Shown: positions 37,909-47,260, counted from the first letter of the stretch. The stretch: DNA of 64,000 nucleotides from Sulfuritalea sp. (GCA_016712985.1 JADJQA010000008.1:62001-126000), one strand, 5' to 3'. Notes: generated from the letters alone by a model not told the origin. A program made the numbers and translations.

Positions 37909-40134
37909 TTGTCAGACATCGATCCGCATACCGCCGAAAGACTGCTTCGCCAATGTCGTGATCTGCTGGAACACGATCTGGGCGAGTTGATCGAAGAACT
38001 CGCTCCGGCAATCGCCGAGGAAGTCCTTGCCCTCATTGATTCGACCCGTGACGAAGCCAGGAAAGCCGAATACCTGCGCTTGCGCACCGACCTGCAGAGC
38101 CGCTGGGAGACGCTGACTTCCGCATACCGCAAGGAGTTGTCCAGACAACTGCAGCCCGGCAAGCTTGTCACGACATCCAAACCCGAAACGCCCAATTTTG
38201 CCGATCTGCAAATTGTCGATGACAAGGATCTAGCCGAGCAAATCGTCATGCGTGAATTCTTCGGGCGCGTCAGCGAGGCCTGCAGCGAAGAAATCTACGC
38301 CCTGGATCGACGTATCGGCTACCTGAACGGATCCGAGAACCTTGACGAGGGGGACAACAATCCGTTCGGCCCGGCGACCGTGTGCGCAGCCGTTCGCGCC
38401 GGCTGTACGGCCATGTACGCAGACCTCGACCAACATACCCTGTTGCTGCGCCAACTGGAGCGCCACCTGCAAGCGGAATTGCCCCACCTCTATCGCGCCA
38501 TCAACGAAGTCCTGATCGAAGCCGCGATTCTGCCGACGTTGAAACGCAGTTATCGCCCGGCTGCGCCAACCAATACCCAGGCTACCGCGGCAGATGCAGC
38601 CAACATCCTGAATACCATCCAGCGCCTGGCCCAGGTTCGTTCTCAAGCCGTCGGCCGCGAAGGCATGTCGGCCGGCCCGAGGACTGGTACCGATATCGCC
38701 GGAAGCGGCTCGCCCGGCACCGGCAGCGGTAGCGGAATCGCTGGCGAAGCCCTGCCGCCTGACGCGATTGCTGGCGGCGCGGCATTATTCGAGTCACTTC
38801 AGGCCCTCCAGGCTGGCCCCGGAGCCACCCCTGGGGAACTGACCAATGTCGTGCGCCTCGCGCGTGGCAGCGAGGCGGCGCGCCAGATACTGCCACTCGA
38901 AGCGATCACGCTGGATATCGTCGCGATGCTCTTCGATTTGATCTTCGCCGACGACAAGGTGCCAAACTCCATCAAGGGCCTGGTCAGTCGCTTGCAGATC
39001 CCGATTCTCAAGGTGGCGATCCTCGACCAGCAATTCTTTGCCGACCGAAGCCATCCGGCGCGGCGCTTCCTCGACAGCATTTCCGGCATCGCCACCCGCT
39101 GGGGCCAGACCGTCGATGAAGGAGACCCTTTCTACCTGAAGCTGTCCGAACTGGTCGAACGCATCCAGAACACCTTTGGCCAGGATGCCGATATCTTTGC
39201 CACCGCGATCACCGAATTGGCGGCCTTCGTCACCGAACACGAGTCGAAGGAAGTCGAAACCGCCCGGACCGTCGCCGAAATCGTTCAACGCAAGGAAAAC
39301 GAACTCAGGTCACAGCGTGAGCGACAAGCCACGTCCCGGCTGTCCGCCAACTCGGCACTTGCGCCACTGCTTGCCACGGCGTTGCCATTGGCGATCGAAC
39401 AGTTCTTGCTCGGCCACTGGCGTGACGTATTGCACCAACATGCGCTCGAGTCCGGAACGGACAGCACGCCCTTCCTCGATGCCAAACGAATCGCCGGGGA
39501 ACTCGTCTGGAGCATTGCGCCGAAGACAGACGCCGACGAGCGAAAACGTCAGGCGGCCCTGTTGCCCAAGCTTGTAAGCGGATTGAACCAGGGACTGGAC
39601 CAGATCGGCACTTCCGCGGATGCGCGGCGCCTGTTCATGGACGCACTGATGGACTTGACCCTAGCGGCAATACGAGGTGTCAAGCGGGGGCAGGAAGAGG
39701 TTACTGAGATGGTGGTTCCGCCGCCTGTCGATAACCCGGCTGTCGAGTTGCAGGTGACGCATTCGGTGGAAAACGGCGTTCGTATTGAAGAAGTCTCGCT
39801 TCCGGAGCGAGAGACCGCGGCCGATGGCAGCACCCAGGATCGTGCGAGCCTGCGTCGCGTCAAACACCTGGTGCGCGGTGACTGGGTCGACTTTATCGGC
39901 GACGACGGTCAAGGCAGACGGGAACGCTTGACCTGGATCAGTCCCAGCCGCTCGCTTTTTCTTTTCAGCAACCACGCCGCCAACTGCGCCATTTCCATTA
40001 CTCCCGAGGCATTGGCTCATCGGCTGCAAACGAATACTGCTCGACTCGTCGAGCGCGACGCGCCGATGTTTGAACGCGCACTGGACGGCGCCATCAAGGC
40101 ACTGGACCAACCCGCATCGGGGCATTCAGAGTAG
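37909..40134 (+). CDS. DUF1631-family protein
   Basis: The 741-residue protein starts at TTG 37909 (SDIDPHTAERLLRQCRDLLEHDL); no better start is nearby and no clear ribosome binding site is seen. The N-terminal helical part, the middle DDKVPNSIKGLVSRLQIPILKVAILDQQFFADRSHPARRFLDSI and the C-terminal LVRGDWVDFIGDDGQGRRERLTWISPSRSLFLFSN are the DUF1631 pattern. The final segment looks like a PilZ-type beta barrel, but I see no full RxxxR...DxSxxG motif. No signal peptide. It may close the chemosensory island or be independent. Confidence 0.88.
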   Translation: MSDIDPHTAERLLRQCRDLLEHDLGELIEELAPAIAEEVLALIDSTRDEARKAEYLRLRTDLQSRWETLTSAYRKELSRQLQPGKLVTTSKPETPNFADLQIVDDKDLAEQIVMREFFGRVSEACSEEIYALDRRIGYLNGSENLDEGDNNPFGPATVCAAVRAGCTAMYADLDQHTLLLRQLERHLQAELPHLYRAINEVLIEAAILPTLKRSYRPAAPTNTQATAADAANILNTIQRLAQVRSQAVGREGMSAGPRTGTDIAGSGSPGTGSGSGIAGEALPPDAIAGGAALFESLQALQAGPGATPGELTNVVRLARGSEAARQILPLEAITLDIVAMLFDLIFADDKVPNSIKGLVSRLQIPILKVAILDQQFFADRSHPARRFLDSISGIATRWGQTVDEGDPFYLKLSELVERIQNTFGQDADIFATAITELAAFVTEHESKEVETARTVAEIVQRKENELRSQRERQATSRLSANSALAPLLATALPLAIEQFLLGHWRDVLHQHALESGTDSTPFLDAKRIAGELVWSIAPKTDADERKRQAALLPKLVSGLNQGLDQIGTSADARRLFMDALMDLTLAAIRGVKRGQEEVTEMVVPPPVDNPAVELQVTHSVENGVRIEEVSLPERETAADGSTQDRASLRRVKHLVRGDWVDFIGDDGQGRRERLTWISPSRSLFLFSNHAANCAISITPEALAHRLQTNTARLVERDAPMFERALDGAIKALDQPASGHSE

Positions 40135-40170
40135 CTTCAATTTGTCGGGGAGCGCCCGAGCCCGCGCCGA

Positions 40171-40815
40171 CTACTCCGCATCCGGCTGGAGCGCCGGAAC
40201 CGACTTGGCGAATGCCGGCAGGGTCAGGCAATGCTGGTGAATGCGCATCACGGTCGGCACATGATCGAGCCGGGCCCCGAAGCGCTGCGCGTTGAAGATC
40301 TGCGGCACCAGGCAGAGGTCGGCGAGGGTCGGGGTGTCGCCATGGCAGCAGATGCCGGTACGCGAGTCGCGTTCCAGCATTGCCTCGATGCTGGCCAGCC
40401 CGGTCTCCACCCAATGGCGGTACCAGGCGTTGCGCTGCTGTTCGGGAACATCCAGGCTCTCGGTCAGGTAACGCAGCACGCGCGTATTGTTGAGCGGATG
40501 GATATCACAGGCGATGGCCAGCGCAAGCGCCCGCACCCGCGCCCGGCCCACTGCATCGCCGGGAAGCAGCGGAGGCAGCGGCCGCGTCTCGTCGAGGTAC
40601 TCGATGATGGCCAGCGATTGGGTCAGAACGGTTCCGTCGTCGTCCAGCACCGGCACCAGGGCCGCCGGGTTGATGGCCGTGAAACCGGCGCTGAACTGCT
40701 CGCCGCCGCCCCTCAGCAGATGTACCGACGCATACTCGTAATCGAGCCCCTTCAAGGCCAGCGCAATGCGCACGCGAAAGCTGGCCGAGCTGCGAAAGTA
40801 GCTATAGAGCTTCAC
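40171..40815 (-). CDS. maiA: Zeta-class glutathione S-transferase, maleylacetoacetate (or maleylpyruvate) isomerase type
   Basis: I chose GTG 40815 because VKLYSYFRSSASFRVRIALALKG is the family start and AGGA lies 6 bases before it; ATG 40866 is the longer alternative. The 214-residue protein has the zeta-class active-site SSASFRVRIAL, NPAALVPVLDDD, LTQSLAIIEYLDE and CDIHPLNNTRVLRYL. Zeta enzymes use glutathione to isomerise maleyl- to fumaryl-acetoacetate or -pyruvate. A fumarylacetoacetate-hydrolase-family gene lies 1.4 kb away on the same strand, consistent with one pathway. Confidence 0.88.
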   Translation of the reverse strand: MKLYSYFRSSASFRVRIALALKGLDYEYASVHLLRGGGEQFSAGFTAINPAALVPVLDDDGTVLTQSLAIIEYLDETRPLPPLLPGDAVGRARVRALALAIACDIHPLNNTRVLRYLTESLDVPEQQRNAWYRHWVETGLASIEAMLERDSRTGICCHGDTPTLADLCLVPQIFNAQRFGARLDHVPTVMRIHQHCLTLPAFAKSVPALQPDAE

Positions 40816-40921
40816 GGGCGTCCTGAAAGAACCAATTGGGGGGCTTGCCGGTCCCTGCTCAGGCAAAGCCTGTATTGGCCGCGGCAGCTAGAATGCTGCC
40901 ACTATAGCGTTGTCCTGTTCG

Positions 40922-42263
40922 ATGTCAAAACCCGCGGCCACACCCGTCCGAGTTTGCAAGAAGCATAGCGTCTGGCGCTGTCTCGCCTTGTCGGCCCTGA
41001 CTCTGCTGGCCGCGTCCGTCGCTGCTGCAAGCATCCCCGAACCGACCCTGCGGCGCAGCGAAGAGCTTGACATCCGCCGCCTGGGCAAGGTCTCGGACGA
41101 TGAGCGTGCCGCGTTGCGCGTGACGTGGCGCGCCGCGCAAACCGGGGCGGAGGAAACGCGCAGCGTGCAAGAGATGCTCGACAGCTTGCGGCGGATGGAA
41201 GCAACGGTCGGCGAGATCGGCCGCCTGGTGCGCGACATTCCGGCGCCGCCGCCCCTCGTTGCCCCTGTCGCCGTGAAACCGCCCGAACCAGCCGACCATC
41301 GCTTGCGCTGGGCTCTGGCCGCCGCTGCGTTGCTTGTGTTGCCGATCCTTTGGTGGTTCCGCCGCCGGGATTCAGTTGATAAGCCCGACGCCACCCTTGC
41401 GCTTTCCCCCGAGGCCAGTCCCGATCCCGCGGCTTCAGCGCGCGCACCCTTGCCGGCGATGGCGCCGCCGCTCGATGCCGCAACCAGCTCGAAAGCGCCG
41501 AAGAGCATACCCGTGCGCAGCGAGCCAGCCGGCGAAGCGCCCGACGAAACACCGCCGGTCGAGCCTTACCTGTCGACCGTCGTCATCCAGCCCCCACCCG
41601 TGGCGGCGCCCGTCCCGGCAGCGGATCTGGAACGGACCGTGTCGTTAGCGGCAGCAGCAGCCACGCCTGCAGCCCCCACCGCCGGCCAAGCCCGCGGCGA
41701 TCGACTTTTCACTGGAAGACGCGGATCCGGAAATGGTGGCGCGCGCCAACGCCCGAGTGCCGGTGCCGCGGACCAATGTCCGCCCCAGGGTTCCCGAGAG
41801 ACGGCAGGAACTGAACGTCGAACCCACCCTGCAACTGGCCGAGATCATGCTCTCGATGGGACTTGAGCAAGGCGCCGCAAAAGCCCTCGTCGAGTACGTC
41901 GAAGCCCACCCCGGCGAGGCCGTTTACCACTGGCTGAAACTGCTGAGCATTTATCGCGCAGGAGGTCACCGCAAGGACTTCGAGGAAACCGCGGCGAAAC
42001 TGCGCAAGCAGTTCAACATCCAGGCCGACGACTCGCCATCGGCCGGCGAGGCGCCGACGCTGGAGAGCTTTCCCCGCTTGGCGGAGCAGATACAGCGAAC
42101 ATGGGCGCGTCCGGAAGAGTGCATGGCCTATCTGCGGCACCTGCTGAAAGACAATCGCGACGGTGAGCGGATGGGTTTCCCGCAGCCGGTGGCTGAAGAA
42201 CTCCTGTTGCTGATCGAAGTCCTCAAAAGGACTTCCGGCGCCACTCAGAGCGTCGGGCTGTAG
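40922..42263 (+). CDS. FimV-like membrane protein with TPR-like C-terminus (frameshift near 41675)
   Basis: From ATG 40922 the protein has a signal peptide (CLALSALTLLAASVAAAS), a short extracytoplasmic helical region, a membrane helix (WALAAAALLVLPILWW, about residues 126-142) and a Pro/Ala-rich segment. At a run of five C (41673-41677) the frame is lost. The next frame reads PAKPAAIDFSLEDADPEMVA and continues to 42263 with a TPR-like region (LAEIMLSMGLEQGAAKALVEYVEAHPGEAVYHWLKLL). One extra C explains the break. The layout recalls FimV-type polar or pilus-assembly proteins. The uncorrected first frame stops at 41866. Confidence 0.65.
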
Positions 42264-43267
42264 CGCTCGACGAGCTGATCGATCGCGCCGAAAATGCTGG
42301 CGCCATTGTCATCCTTCATCTCGATCCTGACACGGTCGCCAAAGCGCATGAACGGCGTTTTCGGCTTTCCCCGTTCGATGGTTTCGTACATCCGCAGCTC
42401 GGCGATGCAGCAGTAGCCCACGCCGCCATTCGCCACCGACGACCCGAACAGGCCGCCCTGCTTGTTGGACACCGTGCCCGAACCGATCACCGAGCCGGCC
42501 TCCAACTCGCGTGTCTTGGCCAGATGCGCGATGAGCTGGGCGAAGTCGAAGATCATGTCGATGCCGGCGTCGGGCTTGCCGAAAGGCTCGCCGTTCAACT
42601 CGACTTCGAGCGGCAAATGCACCCTGGAACCATGCCACGCCACCCCCAGTTCGTCCGGGGTCACTGCCACGGGAGAGAAAGCCGAGGCTGGCTTCGACTG
42701 GAGGAAACCAAAGCCCTTGGCCAGTTCCGCCGGGATCAGGTTGCGCAGGCTGACATCGTTCACCAGCATCAACAGGCGGATCTGTTGCGCGCATTGCTCG
42801 GGCGAGGCGCCGATCGGCACGTCGCCGGTCACCACCGCCACCTCGGCCTCGAAGTCGATGCCCCAGGCTTCGTCGCAGGCCAGCACCGGGTCGCGGGGAC
42901 CGACGAAGCTGTCGGAGCCCCCTTGGTACATCAGCGGATCGACGTAAAACTCCGGCGGCAGTTCCGCGCCGCGAGCCTTGCGCACCAGCTCGACGTGATT
43001 GATGTAGGCCGAGCCATCGGCCCACTGGTAGGCACGTGGCAGGGGGCTGTGGCAGTCGCGGGGCTCGAAGGGCATCGCGTGGCGCGCTTCGCCATGGTTC
43101 AGCGCGTCATACACGGCTTGTAGCGCGGGCCTTGCCTCGTCCCAGTCGTCTAGCGCCTTCTGCAGCGTCGGCGCAACACCGCCGGCCGTCTGGCAGCGCG
43201 TCAGGTCGCGATTCACCACGACCAGCGTGCCGTCGCGGCCGCCGGCCTTCAACGTGGCGAGCTTCAC
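42245..43267 (-). CDS. Fumarylacetoacetate hydrolase family protein
   Basis: GTG 43267 (VKLATLKAGGRDGTLVVVNRD) overlaps the upstream VOC gene stop and gives 340 residues; the frame further upstream is not needed. FAH-fold features include the metal-ligand segment GIDFEAEVAVVTGD, NDVSLRNLIPAELAKGFGFLQSKP, and IGSGTVSNKQGG. Such enzymes hydrolyse C-C bonds in fumarylaceto- or acylpyruvates from aromatic ring cleavage. It is the last gene of the leftward aromatic operon. Its 3' end overlaps the FimV-like gene 3' end by 19 bases. Confidence 0.9.
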   Translation of the reverse strand: MKLATLKAGGRDGTLVVVNRDLTRCQTAGGVAPTLQKALDDWDEARPALQAVYDALNHGEARHAMPFEPRDCHSPLPRAYQWADGSAYINHVELVRKARGAELPPEFYVDPLMYQGGSDSFVGPRDPVLACDEAWGIDFEAEVAVVTGDVPIGASPEQCAQQIRLLMLVNDVSLRNLIPAELAKGFGFLQSKPASAFSPVAVTPDELGVAWHGSRVHLPLEVELNGEPFGKPDAGIDMIFDFAQLIAHLAKTRELEAGSVIGSGTVSNKQGGLFGSSVANGGVGYCCIAELRMYETIERGKPKTPFMRFGDRVRIEMKDDNGASIFGAIDQLVERYSPTL

Positions 43268-43821
43268 TGCCCGCCCCAGACCTTGTAGCTGCCGTCGTGC
43301 ATCCAGCGCGCGTGCTGTGGCGCCTTTTTTGTGACGGCCCATTCGTTGATCATGTCCCACTTGACTTCGTCGAGCCGCTTCATCATCTCCGGCGTGCCGG
43401 TGTTGAATGCCAGTTCGAGACGGTGGCCGCTCGGATCGAAGAAGTAGATCGACTGGAACAGCGCGTGGTCGGTCGGGCCGACCACCTCGATGCCGTCGGC
43501 CTCCAGCCTGGCCTTGGCTTCAATCATCTCCTCCATGCTGCCGACTTCCAGAGCGAGATGCTGGGTCCATGCCGGTGTATTCGGGTCGCGGCCCATTTCC
43601 GGCCGGGTCGGCAGTTCGAAAAACGCGAGGATGTTGCCGTTGCCCGCGTCGAGAAAGACATGCATGTAGGGATCGGCTTCCCCGGTCGAGGGCACCGCAT
43701 CCTCGGCAATGGCCAGGATGAAGCCCATCCTGAGATACTTGCCGTACCACTCGACGGTCTGCTTCGCGTCCTTGCAGCGGTAGGCGACATGGTGCACCTT
43801 CCTGATCAGCGTGTCGGTCAT
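43264..43821 (-). CDS. VOC (glyoxalase/extradiol dioxygenase-fold) protein
   Basis: The 185-residue protein has the VOC pairs IRKVHHVAYRCKDAKQTVEWYGKYLRMGF and WTQHLALEVGSMEEM, then FFDPSGHRLELAF, with candidate metal ligands His10/11, His near 88 and Glu in LELAF. The family includes extradiol ring-cleaving dioxygenases, which fits the operon, but the length and motif do not prove that activity. It overlaps the FAH-family gene by 4 bases (GTGA) and follows the DUF2783 gene by 2. Confidence 0.88.
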   Translation of the reverse strand: MTDTLIRKVHHVAYRCKDAKQTVEWYGKYLRMGFILAIAEDAVPSTGEADPYMHVFLDAGNGNILAFFELPTRPEMGRDPNTPAWTQHLALEVGSMEEMIEAKARLEADGIEVVGPTDHALFQSIYFFDPSGHRLELAFNTGTPEMMKRLDEVKWDMINEWAVTKKAPQHARWMHDGSYKVWGGQ

Positions 43822-43823
43822 GG

Positions 43824-44048
43824 TCAGACTCCTTCGCGGGCGACGGCGAGGGCTTCGCGCAACGTGCCGATGTCGCCGATGTGATTGGCGAGCAGCAGGA
43901 TCAGACGCGCGTTGAGCAGTTCCGATTGCTCATCGGACAAGTCGCGGTGGGCGTTGATGAGCATCTCGTAGAAATCGTCGCCGGGCGAGTAGGCGCTGAA
44001 GTAGCGCTTGCCGGCTTCGGCAAAATTCGGGTTCAGGTTGAGTGCCAT
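43824..44048 (-). CDS. DUF2783 small protein
   Basis: The 74-residue protein (LNLNPNFAEAGKRYFSAYSP, DDFYEMLINAHRDLSDEQSELLNARLILLLANHIGD) is a compact helical DUF2783 member. This family regularly accompanies FAD-dependent aromatic monooxygenases like the one upstream, so it may be an accessory subunit; its function is not established. Spacing is 53 bases from the monooxygenase stop and 2 bases to the VOC start. Confidence 0.88.
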   Translation of the reverse strand: MALNLNPNFAEAGKRYFSAYSPGDDFYEMLINAHRDLSDEQSELLNARLILLLANHIGDIGTLREALAVAREGV

Positions 44049-44101
44049 CTGGCGATCTCCTGGTTAGCGTAAAACAACTGCGATTCCGTTCGCCATGACA
44101 A

Positions 44102-45802
44102 TCAGGCAGTGCAGGTGGCGCGGGCCACCGCGGCCCTGACCTTCGCGGCGTCGAGCGCTCGCCAGCGCGCGGCCACATGCTGGTCGGGGCGCAGCAGATA
44201 GACCGTGCCGGGCTTCGCGTCGTAGCGCTGCGCCGCGATGCCGCGCGGATCTTCCAGCAACGGAATATCACCGACCGGCTTGCCGGGCCTGGCCGAAATC
44301 ACCAGAGGCCGGACCGGAATCCCTTCATGGGACAAGGTCGCCAGCGCGGCAAGCGTCGGCGCCGGCAGCACGGCGGCATCATCGGCAAAGTACAGGGCGA
44401 TGAACTGCTGGCCGACCTTGTCCAGCAACCAGCAGTCGGCCCCCTTCTCACGCAGCGGCGCGTCGTCCATCGGCGCCCCCGGCAGCATGCGCCCGGCGAA
44501 CGTGTCGCCCGACTGGTCCGGCGTGTTAAGGCTCGACGCGGTGAGAAAGGCCGGCACCGAGAGACGCCCCGAATTGACCAGGGCGCGACCGAAAGCGTGG
44601 TCCTTCGCCAGACCCAGCACGGCGTTGCGGAAAGTTCTGCTGACCCTGCTCTTGGGCGTGATGAAATCCGTCGAGCGCGTCGAATTCATCAGGTTCTCAT
44701 CGGCGGCGAAGATTCGCTCTTCGGAATAGCTGTCGAGCAGCGCGGCGGGCGCCTTGCCATCGATTACCAGCTTCAGCTTCCAGCCAAGGTTGTCCACGTC
44801 CTGCAGGCCGGAATTGGCGCCGCGCGCGCCGAAGGGCGAAACCTGATGCGCGGCATCGCCGACGAACAGCACGCGGCCATGATTGAAACTACCCATGCGC
44901 CGACACTGGAAGGTGTAGACGCTGACCCATTCGAGTTCGAATTCGCGCGCGGGTCTTTCACCTGCGCCGTCAAACGCACCGAGCATGGCCTTGATGCGCG
45001 GTACGACGTTTTCCGGCTTCTTCGCCTCTTCGGGATCGGCGTCCCAGCCCAACTGGAAGTCGATGCGAAACACGCTGTCGCTCTCCTTGTGCAGCAGCAC
45101 CGACTGCCCCGGATGGAAGGGCGGATCGAACCAGAACCAGCGTTCGGCGGGAAAGTCGGCCTTCATCAGCACGTCGGCGATCAGAAAGCGATCCATGAAG
45201 ATCTTGCCTTCGATTTCCAGGCCGAGCATGCGGCGAATCGGGCTGCGCGCGCCATCGGCGGCGATCAGCCAGTCGGTCTCGACGGTGTAGATACCGTCCT
45301 CGGTCTCGACCTTCAGCGTAACGGACTCGCCGCCCTGCGTCACCGAGACGAGCTTGTTCTTCCAGCGCAGCTCGATGTTCGGCAGCGAGGCGGCACGCGC
45401 CGCGAGGTACTCCTCAAGGTAGTACTGCTGAAGGTTGACCATGCCGGGCCGGTGATGGTCCGGTTCCGGCACCAGATTGAAGTTGTACACCTCCCGGTCG
45501 CGAAGGAATGTGCGCCCAACGTTCCACGATACGCCCTTGCTGCAGACCGCCTCGCCGACACCGTAACGATCGAGTATCTCCAGCGCGCGCTTGGCATAGC
45601 AGACGCCGCGCGAGCCGATCGACACCGTGTCGTCTTCGTCCAGCAGCAGCACCGGAACGTCATGGAGTTGCAGGTCGAGCGCGGCGCCAAGGCCCACGGG
45701 CCCGGCGCCGACCACGACCACCGGCACTTTCAGCGTCTGTCCGCTGGCGATTTCCGGTGGCGTCCGGTACTCGAATTTCGGGTAGTCGTAGGTCTTCAGC
45801 AT
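44102..45802 (-). CDS. FAD-dependent aromatic monooxygenase (MhpA-like)
   Basis: The 566-residue flavoprotein hydroxylase has the FAD Rossmann motif VVVVGAGPVGLGAALDLQ, the DG motif (LIAADGARSPIRRMLGL) and the second FAD motif (VLFVGDAAHQVSPFGARGANSGLQDVDNLGWKL). A thioredoxin-like C-terminal domain follows, as in MhpA/PheA-type hydroxylases. These enzymes use NAD(P)H and O2 to hydroxylate phenolic rings. The substrate is unknown; neighbours (VOC, FAH-family and MBL genes) suggest hydroxylation followed by ring cleavage and hydrolysis. It lies 33 bases after the MBL gene. Confidence 0.92.
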   Translation of the reverse strand: MLKTYDYPKFEYRTPPEIASGQTLKVPVVVVGAGPVGLGAALDLQLHDVPVLLLDEDDTVSIGSRGVCYAKRALEILDRYGVGEAVCSKGVSWNVGRTFLRDREVYNFNLVPEPDHHRPGMVNLQQYYLEEYLAARAASLPNIELRWKNKLVSVTQGGESVTLKVETEDGIYTVETDWLIAADGARSPIRRMLGLEIEGKIFMDRFLIADVLMKADFPAERWFWFDPPFHPGQSVLLHKESDSVFRIDFQLGWDADPEEAKKPENVVPRIKAMLGAFDGAGERPAREFELEWVSVYTFQCRRMGSFNHGRVLFVGDAAHQVSPFGARGANSGLQDVDNLGWKLKLVIDGKAPAALLDSYSEERIFAADENLMNSTRSTDFITPKSRVSRTFRNAVLGLAKDHAFGRALVNSGRLSVPAFLTASSLNTPDQSGDTFAGRMLPGAPMDDAPLREKGADCWLLDKVGQQFIALYFADDAAVLPAPTLAALATLSHEGIPVRPLVISARPGKPVGDIPLLEDPRGIAAQRYDAKPGTVYLLRPDQHVAARWRALDAAKVRAAVARATCTA

Positions 45803-45835
45803 TGATCCGGCGCCCGTGATGGACAGACGGCAGCT

Positions 45836-46801
45836 TCACACCGCCTGCAACGCATGCCACATTTCCTGGTCGCGCTGCGCGGTCCAGATGCGCGGGTCCA
45901 CAATGCCGGAAGCCTCGTCATGCGCCCGCGTCACATCGAAGGGCAGGCAGTGCTCGTAAATGAACACGCTGGCGAATTTGGGATCCATGTTCTTGCGCGT
46001 ATGCGCCATGCAAGCGGCGAGGTCCATGCCCTGAGCCACGGCTTCCTGTGCGCTGCGGTACAGCGTCGACACGAAGTCGCGGGTGTAGGCCAGTCCTTGC
46101 TGCACCCGCTCGGGATTCATCAGGGCCGGACCACGACCGGGAATCATTTTTTCCGGCTGCAGGGCCGCCAGCGCATCCAGCGTCCCCGGCCAGTCGGCCA
46201 GATAGGCGTCGCCCGTGTAACAGGCGGCGTCGGCCTCGACCAGGTCGCCGGAAAACAGGATTCTGTGCTGCGGCAGCCAGACCACCGTGTCGCCTTTGGT
46301 GTGGCCCCGGCCGAGATGCATGATCTTGACTTCAAGATCGCCCATCCACAGCGTCAGATCCCCGTCGAACACCACCGTCGGCCAGGTCAGGCCGGGAACG
46401 CTCTCGACCGCGTTGAACAAGCGCGGGAAACGCCCGATCTCGGAATCCATGTCCTGCTGGCCGCGCTCGATGATCAGTTCGCGCGTCTGCTTCGAGGCGA
46501 TGATGTCCTGCAAGCCCTGCGGCTTGTAGCCCGAGGCGCCGAGCACGCGCACGGCGTGGTAGTGGGTCAGCGTCACGTACTTGATCGGCTTGTCGGTGAC
46601 CTGGCGCACGTAGCGGATCACGTCCTGCGCCATCACCGGCGTCGCCGTGGCATCGATGATCATCACCGCATCCTCGCCGATTATCACACCGGTGTTCGGA
46701 TCGCCTTCCGCGGTGTAGGCCCAGGCGTTGTCCGACAACTTTTCGAAGCTGACCTTTTTTTCTTCGAGGTCGGCGTGCGAGGCAAATTTCTTGTCACTCA
46801 T
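45836..46801 (-). CDS. Metallo-beta-lactamase-fold hydrolase with atypical metal motif
   Basis: ATG 46801 with AAGGAG 7 bases upstream gives 321 residues; the longer frame to 46879 is not needed. The MBL fold is seen in GVIIGEDAVMIIDATATPVMAQ, YVTLTHYHAVRVLGASG, IMHLGRGHTKGDTVVWLP, ILFSGDLVEADAAC and IPGRGPAL. The usual HxHxDH motif reads HYHAVR: the Asp and third His are absent, so only part of the metal site is standard. It is the first gene of the five-gene aromatic operon. The gene set suggests it acts on a ring-cleavage intermediate. Confidence 0.88.
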   Translation of the reverse strand: MSDKKFASHADLEEKKVSFEKLSDNAWAYTAEGDPNTGVIIGEDAVMIIDATATPVMAQDVIRYVRQVTDKPIKYVTLTHYHAVRVLGASGYKPQGLQDIIASKQTRELIIERGQQDMDSEIGRFPRLFNAVESVPGLTWPTVVFDGDLTLWMGDLEVKIMHLGRGHTKGDTVVWLPQHRILFSGDLVEADAACYTGDAYLADWPGTLDALAALQPEKMIPGRGPALMNPERVQQGLAYTRDFVSTLYRSAQEAVAQGMDLAACMAHTRKNMDPKFASVFIYEHCLPFDVTRAHDEASGIVDPRIWTAQRDQEMWHALQAV

Positions 46802-46856
46802 TGGGGGCTCCTTGACGGCTGTCCGGGATTTACTTTTCCATAATGCGATTCCCCTT

Positions 46857-46886
46857 ATCGTAATGCACAAGCACTTCAACTGTCAA
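46857..46886 (-). promoter_or_regulatory. Sigma-70-like promoter for the aromatic operon
   Basis: On the minus strand TTGACA (46886-46881) and TACGAT (46862-46857) are 18 bases apart, about 55 bases before the ATG at 46801. The -35 is perfect; the -10 matches TATAAT at four of six. Confidence 0.5.
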
Positions 46887-46942
46887 ACGTTTCCGACCTC
46901 GCGGCCCGTCCCAAACTTCCGTGCTGGTTACCACGCCCGCGT

Positions 46943-47260
46943 GCGCTGCCACCCTTTCGCCGCTTCGAGGATTTGTTGCATCGTCGGCCAAGGTGGCACG
47001 GCAGGTTCGCCGTGGGGCTTGCGCGCGGGCCACCAAAGCGCCGAGACGATTCGCCACCGCATAAGGCCAAAGCCGCTCGATCATTCTTCCGCCAGGCCTT
47101 GCCAGCGTTATCGAGGAAGAAGCTCGCCTCGGAAACGACCGGCCGGATGGAATGGAACTCAACGCTGTTGGCGCTCTTGAGAAACGCGACGGCCGATGAA
47201 TGATGGTCACCATCGGCGGCAAACAGAGCGACGAGGAATCCGGTGCAAGGGAAAAATCAA
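46943..47260 (-). other. Probable degenerate gene fragment, unidentified
   Basis: On the minus strand one frame reads VALFAADGDHHSSAVAFLKS and then VEFHSIRPVVSEASFFLDNA (about 47235-47085). A different frame downstream reads EPAVPPWPTMQQILEAAKGW before a stop near 46937. The segments look coding but share no single frame and no start. I cannot name the family. The rest of the 46802-47315 gap shows only the promoter at 46857. Confidence 0.3.

Noticed and set aside
41150..41380. Sigma-54 or sigma-28 promoters inside the chemosensory island and elsewhere
   Set aside because: No TGGCAC-N5-TTGC or TAAA-N15-GCCGATAA sequence with correct spacing was found upstream of a gene.
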